Assembly (NCBI RefSeq): GCF_902167145.1
Contig: NC_050097.1
Location: 223,405,034 to 223,469,033, forward strand
Length of the DNA stretch: 64,000 bases
From: Zea mays
Taxonomy: Eukaryota; Streptophyta; Magnoliopsida; Poales; Poaceae
Direction: 5' to 3'
A program made the translations under genes and the position numbers. A model generated the notes under the pieces. The model was not told the DNA's origin. It saw nothing but the letters and a program-made list of their open reading frames with translations, and made no database searches. Positions 43,475-52,590 of this stretch are shown here, piece by piece. Numbering within the stretch: the first letter of the stretch is position 1; each line of letters starts with the position of its first letter.

Positions 43475-43642
43475 TCAATCCAAGTTCCGCGAACCTAAGA
43501 CATTTAGCTCACTATGCAGCCTACAAAAGGTCTTCTCATCTAGAGGCTTGGTAAAGATATCGGCTAGCTGGTTCTCGGTGCTAACATGAAACACTTCGAT
43601 ATCCCCCTTTTGCTGGTGGTCTCTCAAAAAGTGATGCCGGAT
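43475..43642 (-). pseudogene. pol: C-terminal end of Sirevirus D pol
   Basis: The last 55 codons or so of RNase H and the pol tail are present, aligning with the end of element B pol ([18 protein letters not shown] region) and ending at the same TGA position. It is cut by the insertion of B after CGGAT. The same bases in B pol read GCCGGATGTCAATG, which shows the break point. Confidence 0.88.
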
Positions 43643-44880
43643 TGAGAGCACCTAGAGGGGGGGGGGGGTGAATAGGTGATCCTGTGAAACTTAACCTTAT
43701 GGCCACAAAATCTTGTTAAGTGTTAGCACAATAATTGCCAAGTGGCTAGAGAGAAGGTCTTGCACAATACGATAATCACAAAGAATTCAACACAGAGAAG
43801 ACACAGTGATTTATCCCGTGGTTCGGCCAAGTACAAAACTTGCCTACTCCACGTTGTGGCGTCCCAACGGACGAGAGTTGCACTCAACTCCTCTCAAGTG
43901 ATCCAATGATCAACTTGAATACCATAGTGTTTTGCTTTGCTTATCTTTATCCCACTTGCGAGGAATCTCCACAAATTGGAGTCTCTCGCCCTTACACTTA
44001 AAGTTCACAAAGAAGCACGGAGTAAGGGAGGGAAGCAACACACACAAATCCACAGCAAAATGCGCACACACACGACCAAGAGACGAGCTCAAAAGACTAT
44101 CACAAAGTTCTCACTAGAACGGAGCTCGAATCACTGAGAATGACAAACGAATGCGCAAAGACTGAGTGTGGATGATCAAGAATGCTCTAAGGTTGCTTGG
44201 TGTTCTCCTCCATGCGCCTAGGGGTCCCTTTTATAGCCCCAAGGCAGCTAGGAGCCGTTGAGAACAAATCTGGAAGGCCATCCTTGCCTTCTGTCGTCGG
44301 GCGCACCGGACAGTCCGGTGCACACCGGACACTGTCCGGTGCCCGATTTCCTTCCTTAAATGGCGAAGCCGACCGTTGCAGATGCGGGAGCCGTTGGCGC
44401 ACCGGACATGTCCGGTGCACACCGGACAGTCCGGTGCCCCCTTCCGACCGTTGGCTCGGCCACGTGTCCCGCGCAGATCGCGCGGCCGACCGTTGGCTCA
44501 CCGGACAGTCCGGTGCACACCGGACAGTCCGGTGAATTTTAGCCATACGTCGTCGGCGAATTCCCGAGAGCGGCCACTTCGCTCGAGCCAGCCTGGCGCA
44601 CCGGACACTGTCCGGTGCACCACCGGACAGTCCGGTGCCCCAGACCGAAACAGCCTCTTGGCTGTACACAGCCAACTCTTCTCTTCTCTTCTTCTTTCTG
44701 TTTCTGATACTTAGGCAAGTATATTAGTACACAAAACCAATGTACTAAGACTTAGAAACATACCTTTGCTCTTGATTTGCACTTTGTTCATCCATGGGCA
44801 TAGATTCACATTTAAGCACTTGTGTTGGCACTCAATCACCAAAATACTTAGAAATGGTCCAAGGGCACATTTCCCTTTCA
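43643..44880 (-). repeat. 3' LTR of Sirevirus B
   Basis: This 1,238-base LTR has ends TGAGAGCACC and CCCTTTCA. The minus-strand TATA box TATAAAAG is at plus-strand 44229-44236. Eight CCGGAC-GTCCGG palindromes in four pairs occupy 44,304-44,640, including a perfect CCGGACATGTCCGG. A 12-base poly-G run lies near the left end. Confidence 0.93.
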
Positions 44881-45673
44881 ATCTCCCCCTTTTTGGTGAT
44901 TTATGCCAACACAACATAAAGCAACTAGAACAAGTGCAATATCACTTCAAATAAAAACTCAAATTTATTTTGATTCAATTTTGGCATATATGGATCATCC
45001 TTTGCCACCACTTGGTTTGTTTTTGCAAATCAAACTCAAATCTCTATCTCTAAGTCAAACACACATGTTGAAGCATAAATAGAGTCATTCCAAAAGAGAT
45101 TGATCAAAGATTTCAAAAACTCCCCCTATTTCCCATAATCAACACTTCTCCCCACAAGAGGCCAACTTTTGACAAGAGAAACAATAAAAGAGTTTTGTCA
45201 AAACAAAAAGCTCTATTCTACTATTTTCAAAATCTCTCAAGTGGTAGCTGATCCATTTATCGCTTTGGCCTTTATTTTCCCCCCCTTTGGCATCAAGCAC
45301 CAAAACGGGATCAATCTTGGCCCTTTAACCCCATTGCCTCACCAAAATCTTCAATTAAGAGCAAATAGGCAATAAGAGTTAAAAGATGAACTTGGAAAAG
45401 TTACTCTTTTCATCGGAGTGCAGTGGAAGTCTTGCATGGTCCAAGTCCACCTTTTTTCCTTTTAAATCTCCTTCGAGACTAAAACAAGCAAACTCAAGCA
45501 TATGGTTAGTCTCAAAGGGTCAAGTTGTAACACATCTCCCCCTAAACATGTGCATCACTTTTGCAATGGACTTGTGAGGTCCAGGGAGTGTTTGTACAAC
45601 TTGAGCACCACAATTAGCAACAAAATGCAGAAAGGAACATGATCATAAGGCATAAACACATGTATGCTACAAT
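44881..45673 (-). promoter_or_regulatory. Polypurine-tract region of Sirevirus B
   Basis: The primary tract adjoins the 3' LTR. Extra minus-strand purine tracts lie near 45,120, 45,150, 45,280 and 45,536. There is no env-like ORF. Confidence 0.75.
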
Positions 45674-48600
45674 TCAATCCAAGTTCCGCGAATCTAAGAC
45701 ATTCAGCTCACTACGCAACCTGCAAAAGGTCTTCTCATCTAGAGGCTTGGTAAAGATATCGGCTAGCTGGTTCTCGGTGCTAACATGAAACACTTCGATA
45801 TCTCCCTTTTGCTGGTGGTCTCTCAAAAAGTGATGCCGGATGTCAATGTGCTTTGTGCGGCTGTGCTCAACAGGATTTTCCGCCATGCGGATAGCACTCT
45901 CATTATCACATAGGAGTGGGACTTTGCTCAGATTGTAGCCAAAGTCCCGGAGGGTTTGCCTCATCCAAAGCAGTTGCGCGCAACACTGTCCTGCGGCAAC
46001 GTACTCGGCCTCAGCGGTGGATAGGGCAACGGAGGTTTGTTTCTTAGAGTTCCATGACACCAGGGACCTACCTAAGAATTGGCACGTCCCCGATGTACTC
46101 TTCCTATCGACCTTACATCCAGCATAGTCGGAGTCTGAGTATCCAACTAAGTCAAAGGTAGACCCCTTTGGATACCAGAGCCCGAAGCAAGGCGTAGCAA
46201 CCAAATATCTAAGAATTCGCTTCAACGCCACTAAGTGACACTCCTTAGGATCGGATTGAAATCTAGCACACATGCATACGCTAAGCATAATATCCGGTCT
46301 ACTAGCACATAAATAAAGTAAAGACCCTATCATTGACCGGTATGCTTTTTGATCAACGGACTTACCTCCTTTGTTGAGGTCGGTGTGTCCGTCAGTCCCC
46401 ATCGGAGTCTTTGCGGGCTTGGCGTCCTTCATCCCAAACCGCTTCAGCAAGTCTTGCGTGTACTTCGTTTGAGAGATGAAGGTGCCATCCTTGAGTTGCT
46501 TCACTTGGAACCCAAGGAAGTAGTTCAACTCGCCCATCATTGACATCTCGAATTTCTGCATCATCACCCTGCTAAACTCTTCACAAGCCTTTTGGTTAGT
46601 AGAACCAAATATTATGTCATCGACATAAATTTGGCACACAAACAAATCACCATCACATGTCTTAGTAAACAGAGTTGGATCGGCTTTCCCAACCTTGAAA
46701 GCATTAATAATTAGAAAGTCTCTAAGGCATTCATACCATGCTCTTGGGGCTTGCTTAAGTCCATAGAGCACCTTAGAGAGCTTACACACGTGGTCGGGGT
46801 ACCGTTCATCCTCGAAACCAGGGGGTTGCTCCACGTACACCTCCTCCTTGATTGGCCCGTTGAGGAAAGCGCTCTTCACATCCATTTGGAACAACCTGAA
46901 AGAATGGTGAGCGGCATATGCTAGCAAGATACGAATTGATTCTAGCCTAGCCACAGGAGCAAACGTCTCCTCAAAGTCCAAACCTGCGACTTGGGCATAA
47001 CCTTTTGCCACAAGTCGAGCCTTGTTCCTCGTCACCACCCCGTGCTCGTCCTGTTTGTTGCGGAACACCCACTTGGTTCCCACAACATTTTGCTTGGGAC
47101 GAGGCACCAGTGTCCAAACTTCATTGCGCTTGAAGTTGTTGAGTTCCTCCTGCATGGCCAATACCCAATCCAGATCTAGCAAGGCCTCCTCTACCCTGAA
47201 AGGCTCAATAGAAGAGACAAAGGAGTAATGCTCACAAAAATTAACTAATCGAGATCGAGTAGTTACTCCCTTGCTAATGTCACCCAGAATTTGGTCGACG
47301 GGATGATCCCTTTGAATCATCGCTCGAACTTGGGTTGGAGGTGCCGGTTGCGCTTCTTCCTCCATCACGTGAACATCTTGTGCTCCCCCTTGATCACACG
47401 CCTCCTTTTGATGAACCTGTTCATCATCTTGAGGTGGGGGTTGCACCGTTGTTGAGGAAGAAGGTTGATCTCGTTCATCTTGTTCCTGTGGCCGCACTTC
47501 TCCAATTGCCATGGTTCGTATAGCGGCCGTCGGAACATCTTCTTCATCTACATCATCACAATCAACAACTTGCTCTCTTGGAGAGCCATTAGTCTCATCA
47601 AATACAACGTCGCTAGAGACTTCAACCAAACCCGATGATTTGTTGAAGACTCTATACGCCTTTGTATTTGAGTCATAACCTAACAAAAACCCTTCTACAG
47701 CTTTGGGAGCAAACTTAGAATTTCTACCCTTCTTTACTAGAATGTAGCACTTGCTCCCAAATACACGAAAGTAAGATACATTGGGTTTGTTACCGGTTAG
47801 TAGCTCATACGAAGTCTTCTTGAGGAGGCGATGAAGGTAGACCCTGTTGATGGCGTGGCAAGCCGTGTTCACGGCTTCCGACCAGAAACACTCGGGGGTC
47901 TTGAATTCTCCAAGCATCGTCCTCGTCATATCGATTAGCGTCCTGTTCTTCCTCTCTACCACACCATTTTGCTGTGGTGTGTAGGGAGCGGAGAACTCAT
48001 GCTTGATCCCTTCCTCCTCAAGGAACTCCTCCACTTGAAGGTTCTTGAACTCGGACCCGTTGTCGCTCCTTATCTTCTTCACCTTGAGCTCAAACTCATT
48101 TTGAGCTCTCCTGAGGAAGCGCTTGAGGGTCCCTTGGGTTTCAGACTTATCCTGCAAAAAGAACACCCAAGTGAAGCGGGAAAAGTCATCAACAATAACT
48201 AAACCATACTTACTTCCTCCTATGCTTAGATAGGCGACGGGTCCGAAGAGGTCCATGTGCAGCAGCTCCAGAGGTCTTGAAGTGGTCATCACATTCTTGC
48301 TATGATGCACTCCTCCCACTTGTTTACCTGCTTGACAAGCTGCACAAGGTCTATCTTTTTCGAATTGTACGTTAGTCAAACCTATCACGTGTTCTCCCTT
48401 TAGAAGCTTGTGAAGGTTCTTCATCCCCACATGTGCTAAGCGGCGATGCCACAGCCAGCCCATGCTAGTCTTAGCAATTAAGCATGCATCTAGACCGGCC
48501 TCTTCTTTTGCAAAATCAACTAAGTAGAGTTTGCCGTCTAATACACCCTTAAAAGCTAGTGAACCATCACTTCTTCTAAAGACAGACACATCTACATTTG

Positions 48601-48880
48601 TAAATAGACAGTTATAACCCATATGACATAATTGACTAACAGATAGCAAATTATATCCAAGACTCTCCACTAAAAACACATTAGAGATAGAATGCTCTTT
48701 GGAGATTGCAATTTTACCTAGCCCTTTTACCTTGCCTTGATTCCCATCACCGAATATTATTGAATCTTGGGAATCCTTATTCTTGACATAGGAGGTGAAC
48801 ATCTTCTTCTCCCCCGTCATATGGTTTGTGCATCCGCTGTCGATAATCCAGCTTGAACCCCCGGATGCATAAACCTGCAA
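45674..48880 (-). CDS. pol: Pol of Sirevirus B, intact
   Basis: The open frame is 1,068 codons. The protease has [10 protein letters not shown] near residue 15. An HHCC zinc region follows ([15 protein letters not shown] to CAACQAGK). The integrase core has [22 protein letters not shown] and [12 protein letters not shown] has [40 protein letters not shown] near residue 750 and [11 protein letters not shown]. RNase H has [18 protein letters not shown] and DNESAI. All expected motifs and catalytic residues are present. There is no ATG at the start. The frame opens right after the acceptor-like TTTGCCTTGCAG and differs in phase from gag, so pol is probably made by recoding or from a spliced RNA. 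Element A has the same arrangement. Confidence 0.94.
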   Translation of the reverse strand: MQVYASGGSSWIIDSGCTNHMTGEKKMFTSYVKNKDSQDSIIFGDGNQGKVKGLGKIAISKEHSISNVFLVESLGYNLLSVSQLCHMGYNCLFTNVDVSVFRRSDGSLAFKGVLDGKLYLVDFAKEEAGLDACLIAKTSMGWLWHRRLAHVGMKNLHKLLKGEHVIGLTNVQFEKDRPCAACQAGKQVGGVHHSKNVMTTSRPLELLHMDLFGPVAYLSIGGSKYGLVIVDDFSRFTWVFFLQDKSETQGTLKRFLRRAQNEFELKVKKIRSDNGSEFKNLQVEEFLEEEGIKHEFSAPYTPQQNGVVERKNRTLIDMTRTMLGEFKTPECFWSEAVNTACHAINRVYLHRLLKKTSYELLTGNKPNVSYFRVFGSKCYILVKKGRNSKFAPKAVEGFLLGYDSNTKAYRVFNKSSGLVEVSSDVVFDETNGSPREQVVDCDDVDEEDVPTAAIRTMAIGEVRPQEQDERDQPSSSTTVQPPPQDDEQVHQKEACDQGGAQDVHVMEEEAQPAPPTQVRAMIQRDHPVDQILGDISKGVTTRSRLVNFCEHYSFVSSIEPFRVEEALLDLDWVLAMQEELNNFKRNEVWTLVPRPKQNVVGTKWVFRNKQDEHGVVTRNKARLVAKGYAQVAGLDFEETFAPVARLESIRILLAYAAHHSFRLFQMDVKSAFLNGPIKEEVYVEQPPGFEDERYPDHVCKLSKVLYGLKQAPRAWYECLRDFLIINAFKVGKADPTLFTKTCDGDLFVCQIYVDDIIFGSTNQKACEEFSRVMMQKFEMSMMGELNYFLGFQVKQLKDGTFISQTKYTQDLLKRFGMKDAKPAKTPMGTDGHTDLNKGGKSVDQKAYRSMIGSLLYLCASRPDIMLSVCMCARFQSDPKECHLVALKRILRYLVATPCFGLWYPKGSTFDLVGYSDSDYAGCKVDRKSTSGTCQFLGRSLVSWNSKKQTSVALSTAEAEYVAAGQCCAQLLWMRQTLRDFGYNLSKVPLLCDNESAIRMAENPVEHSRTKHIDIRHHFLRDHQQKGDIEVFHVSTENQLADIFTKPLDEKTFCRLRSELNVLDSRNLD

Positions 48881-48887
48881 GGCAAAT

Positions 48888-51278
48888 TTAGGCTTGGGAC
48901 TTAGGTACCCAACTCTTGTTGGGTCCTACAAGGTTAGTCACAATTGTCTTAGGGACCCAAATGAAAGTTTTATCACCCTTGCATTTTGCCCCTAACTTCC
49001 TAGCAATCACCTTTCTATCCTTTCTACAAATTGCAAAGGAAGCATTCAAAGCATGATATATTGTAGAAGGCTCATTAACTTTCCTAGGAATATTAACAAC
49101 ATTTCTCCTAGGCATATTATGAATAACATTCCTTCTATCAACATTTTTATCATGCACATATGAAGACCTAGGAGCAAACATAGCATGAGAAAAATCATCG
49201 TAAGCATTATAACTCCTATAAGCATTTCTAGTATGTCTCCTATCATGATACATAAAAGCATGGTTGTTTTTAGCACTACCAGCCATAGGGGCCTTCCCTT
49301 TCTCCTTGGTGGAAATGGAAGCCTTATGGCTTGTTAAGTTCTTGGCTTCCCTCTTGAAGCCAAGTCCATCCTTAATTGAGGGATGTCTACCAATCGTATA
49401 GGCATCCCTTGCAAATTTTAATTTATCAAATTCGCTTTTGCTAGTCTTAAGTTGGGCATTAAGACTAGCCACTTCATCATTCAATTTAGAAATTGAAACT
49501 AGGTGTTCACTACAAGCATCAACATTAAAATCTTTACACCTAGTGCAAACCATAACATGTTCTACACAAGAGTTAGATTTACTAGCCACTTCTAGTCTAG
49601 CATTTAAATCATCATTAAAACTCTTTAACTTAGCAATAGTTTCATGACAAGAAGATAGTTCACTAGAGAGCATTTCATTTCTCTTAATTTCTAGAGCAAG
49701 AGATTTCTGAGCTTCTACAAATTTATCATGTTCTTCATACAACAAATCCTCTTGCTTTTCTAAAAGTATATTCCTATCATTCAAGGCATCAATCAATTCA
49801 TTAATTTTGTCTACCTTGGTTCTATCTAATCCCTTGAATAAGCATGAGTAATCTATCTCATCATCATCACTAGACTCATCCTCACTTGAAGAAGCATAAG
49901 TACTAGTATTATGAGTGCTTACTTTCTTCTCCCTTGCCATGAGGCAAGTGTGTCGCTCGTTGGGGAAGAGGGATGACTTGTTGAAGGCAGTGGCGGTGAG
50001 TCCTTCATTGTCGGAGTCGGACGAAGAGCAGTCCGAATCCCACTCCTTGCCAAGATGAGCCTCGCCCTTTGCCTTCTTATAGTTCTTCTTTTTCTCCCTC
50101 TTGTTCCCTTGGTCCTGATCACTATCATTGTCGGGACAGTTAGCAATAAAATGACCAAGCTTACCACATTTGAAGCATGAGCGCTTCCCCTTGGCTTTGG
50201 TCTTGCTTGGCTGTCCCTTGCGACCTTTCAGCACCGTCTTGAATCTTTTGATGATGAGAGCCATCTCTTCATCATTAAGTCCGGCCGCCTCAATCTGTGC
50301 CACCTTGCTAGGTAGCGCCTCCTTGCTTCGTGTTGCCTTGAGAGCAAGGGGTTGCGGCTCGTTGATCGGATCATTCAAGGCGTCGTCCACGTACCTTGCC
50401 TCCTTGATCATCATTCGCCCACTAACGAATTTCCCAAGAACTTCTTCGGGCGACATCTTGGTGTACCTGGGATTTTCACGTATATTGTTCACCAAATGAG
50501 GATCAAGAACGGTAAATGACCTTAGCATTAGGCGGACGACGTCGTGGTCCGTCCATCGCGTGCTCCCGTAGCTCCTTATTTTGTTGATAAGGGTCTTGAG
50601 CCGGTTGTATGTTTGCGTCGGCTCTTCCCCCCTTATCATCGCGAACCGTCCAAGTTCGCCTTCCACCAACTCCATCTTGGTGAGCAAGGTGACATCATTC
50701 CCCTCATGAGAGATCTTGAGGGTGTCCCAGATCTGCTTGGCATTGTCCAAGCCGCTCACCTTATGGTACTCGTCCCTGCACAAAGAGGCTAGCAACACAG
50801 TAGTAGCTTGTGCATTTTTATGAATTTGTTCATTAATAAATATGGGACTATCCGTACTATCAAAGTGCATTCCACTCTCTACGATCTCCCATATGCTAGG
50901 ATGGAGAGAGAACAAGTGACTACGCATTTTGTGACTCCAAAATCCGTAGTCCTCTCCATCAAAATGAGGAGGTTTACCAAGTGGAATAGATAATAAATGA
51001 GCATTAGTACTTTGAGGAATACGAGAGTAATCAAAAGAAAAGTTCGAATTGATCGGTTTCTTTCTCTCGTAGTCGTTGTGGTCGTCGTCCTTTTGGGAGG
51101 AGGAAGATTCGTCGCTGTCGTAGTAGACAATTTCCTTGATGCGCCTTGTCTTCTTCTTCCTCCCATCTTTTCTTTTGTGGCCCGAGCCCGAGTCGTTGGA
51201 CTTGTCATCCCTTGGCTCGTTGACGAAGGACTCCTTCTCCTTGTCGTTGATCACGATTCCCTTCCCTTTAGGATCCAT
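48888..51278 (-). CDS. gag: Gag of Sirevirus B, intact
   Basis: A 796-residue ORF begins [15 protein letters not shown], 35 bases from the primer site. The Lys/Asp/Ser-rich N-terminus is followed by the gag core ([34 protein letters not shown]). A CCHC knuckle [14 protein letters not shown] lies near residues 367-380. Next come a basic and an acidic patch, a long helical stretch (about residues 500-640) and a C-terminus with two WVPK motifs. The design matches element A gag, but the sequences are clearly diverged, so A and B are different Sirevirus families. Gag packages the RNA. The coiled-coil part in this lineage is reported to bind LC8-like proteins. Confidence 0.92.
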   Translation of the reverse strand: MDPKGKGIVINDKEKESFVNEPRDDKSNDSGSGHKRKDGRKKKTRRIKEIVYYDSDESSSSQKDDDHNDYERKKPINSNFSFDYSRIPQSTNAHLLSIPLGKPPHFDGEDYGFWSHKMRSHLFSLHPSIWEIVESGMHFDSTDSPIFINEQIHKNAQATTVLLASLCRDEYHKVSGLDNAKQIWDTLKISHEGNDVTLLTKMELVEGELGRFAMIRGEEPTQTYNRLKTLINKIRSYGSTRWTDHDVVRLMLRSFTVLDPHLVNNIRENPRYTKMSPEEVLGKFVSGRMMIKEARYVDDALNDPINEPQPLALKATRSKEALPSKVAQIEAAGLNDEEMALIIKRFKTVLKGRKGQPSKTKAKGKRSCFKCGKLGHFIANCPDNDSDQDQGNKREKKKNYKKAKGEAHLGKEWDSDCSSSDSDNEGLTATAFNKSSLFPNERHTCLMAREKKVSTHNTSTYASSSEDESSDDDEIDYSCLFKGLDRTKVDKINELIDALNDRNILLEKQEDLLYEEHDKFVEAQKSLALEIKRNEMLSSELSSCHETIAKLKSFNDDLNARLEVASKSNSCVEHVMVCTRCKDFNVDACSEHLVSISKLNDEVASLNAQLKTSKSEFDKLKFARDAYTIGRHPSIKDGLGFKREAKNLTSHKASISTKEKGKAPMAGSAKNNHAFMYHDRRHTRNAYRSYNAYDDFSHAMFAPRSSYVHDKNVDRRNVIHNMPRRNVVNIPRKVNEPSTIYHALNASFAICRKDRKVIARKLGAKCKGDKTFIWVPKTIVTNLVGPNKSWVPKSQA

Positions 51279-51313
51279 CTCTTCGGGCGGTTAGTCCCTT
51301 TCTTGAAGAGAAC

Positions 51314-51326
51314 GGCTCCGATACCA
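51314..51326 (-). other. Primer binding site of Sirevirus B
   Basis: The minus strand reads TGGTATCGGAGCC, two bases from the LTR. One base differs from the standard initiator tRNA-Met site found in element A. Confidence 0.88.
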
Positions 51327-51328
51327 AT

Positions 51329-52215
51329 TGAGAGCACCTAGAGGGGGGGGGGGTGAATAGGTGATCCTGTGAAACTTAACCTTATGGCCACAAAATCTTG
51401 TTAAGTGTTAGCACAATAATTGCCAAGTGGCTAGAGAGAAGGTCTTGCACAATACGATAATCACAAAGAATTCAACACAGAGAAGACACAGTGATTTATC
51501 CCGTGGTTCGGCCAAGTACAAAACTTGCCTACTCCACGTTGTGGCGTCCCAACGGACGAGAGTTGCACTCAACTCCTCTCAAGTGATCCAATGATCAACT
51601 TGAATACCACAGTGTTTTGCTTTGCTTATCTTTATCCCACTTGCGAGGAATCTCCACAAATTGGAGTCTCTCGCCCTTACACTTAAAGTTCACAAAGAAG
51701 CACGGAGTAAGGGAGGGAAGCAACACACACAAATCCACAGCAAAATGCGCACACACACGGCCAAGAGACGAGCTCAAAAGACTATCACAAAGTTCTCACT
51801 AGAACGGAGCTCGAATCACTGAGAATGACAAACGAATGCGCAAAGACTGAGTGTGGATGATCAAGAATGCTCTAAGGTTGCTTGGTGTTCTCCTCCATGC
51901 GCCTAGGGGTCCCTTTTATAGCCCCAAGGCAGCTAGGAGCCGTTGAGAACAAATCTGGAAGGCCATCCTTGCCTTCTGTCGTCGGGCGCACCGGACAGTC
52001 CGGTGCACACTGGACACTGTCCGGTGCCCGATTTCCTTCCTTAAATGGCGAAGCCGACCGTTGCAGATGCGGGAGCCATTGGCGCACCGGACATGTCCGG
52101 TGCACACCGGACAGTCCGGTGCCCCCATCCGACCGTTGGCTCGGCCACGTGTCCCGCGCAGATCGCGCGGCCGACCGTTGGCCCGGCCGACCGTTGGCTC
52201 ACCGGACAGTCCGGT
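51329..52215 (-). repeat. 5' LTR of Sirevirus B, cut by chromovirus C
   Basis: It matches the 3' LTR from TGAGAGCACC to the palindrome CACCGGACAGTCCGGT, where element C starts. Several C-to-T or G-to-A differences (for example in GCACACTGG and GGAGCCATTGG) distinguish it. The TATA box (plus-strand 51912-51920) and leader remain, but the distal U3 is displaced by at least 11.8 kb. Confidence 0.92.
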
Positions 52216-52352
52216 TGTAACGCCCTGAATTTGGGGGCAGAATTTTTTCTTCTTTTCTCTCACCAAATTCGGGCGTTACTCTCTTTTCTCTTTCCCCGTT
52301 TGCTCCTTCTTTCCAATTTCAAACCAGTATAGCGGCAGGTGTCCGTGTCATG

Positions 52353-52358
52353 TATAAA
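52353..52358 (+). promoter_or_regulatory. TATA box in the LTR of chromovirus C
   Basis: TATAAA occurs in CATGTATAAACC, 137 bases into the LTR and conserved in the second LTR. Transcription would start near 52385, ahead of the pyrimidine-rich leader and the exon starting at 52591. Confidence 0.5.
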
Positions 52359-52590
52359 CCAAAACCTAAGTGTCATGGGTGTTGCATCATGCCGAAGCAC
52401 ATTTCTTTGTCTGATGTTGAGTGTTCGTCTCGTTCCGTTCCGGATTTCGGTTCGCGATTTAATTCCGTTTAGTGGTCGCGCTCGTCGTGGGTTTTCGATC
52501 CGCGAAGTGGCCCGGCCTAGCCCAACCTAGTTCAGCCTAGCCCAGCCGGCCCGCCCCGGCCTGCGCGCCCCTGGCGCCCAAAACCCCCCC

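Larger units (their letters stand above)
41461..43642 (-). mobile_element. 3' part of Sirevirus D, interrupted by B
   Basis: It consists of the 3' LTR (41461-42691), the purine-tract region and the last part of pol up to 43642, where Sirevirus B is inserted. The rest of pol, gag and the 5' LTR should lie beyond the right end of the window. Sequence is close to element B throughout, so both belong to one family. Confidence 0.88.
43643..52215 (-). mobile_element. Sirevirus B, coding-intact, 5' LTR split by element C
   Basis: Order right to left: 5' LTR (51329-52215, interrupted), primer site 51314-51326, gag 48888-51278, pol 45674-48880, purine-tract region 44881-45673, 3' LTR 43643-44880. The left flank is CGGAT inside D pol. 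The matching right flank should be outside the window. Gag and pol have no stops or frameshifts, and the two LTRs differ at only a few positions by eye, so B was probably young and autonomous when chromovirus C broke its U3. Confidence 0.92.
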
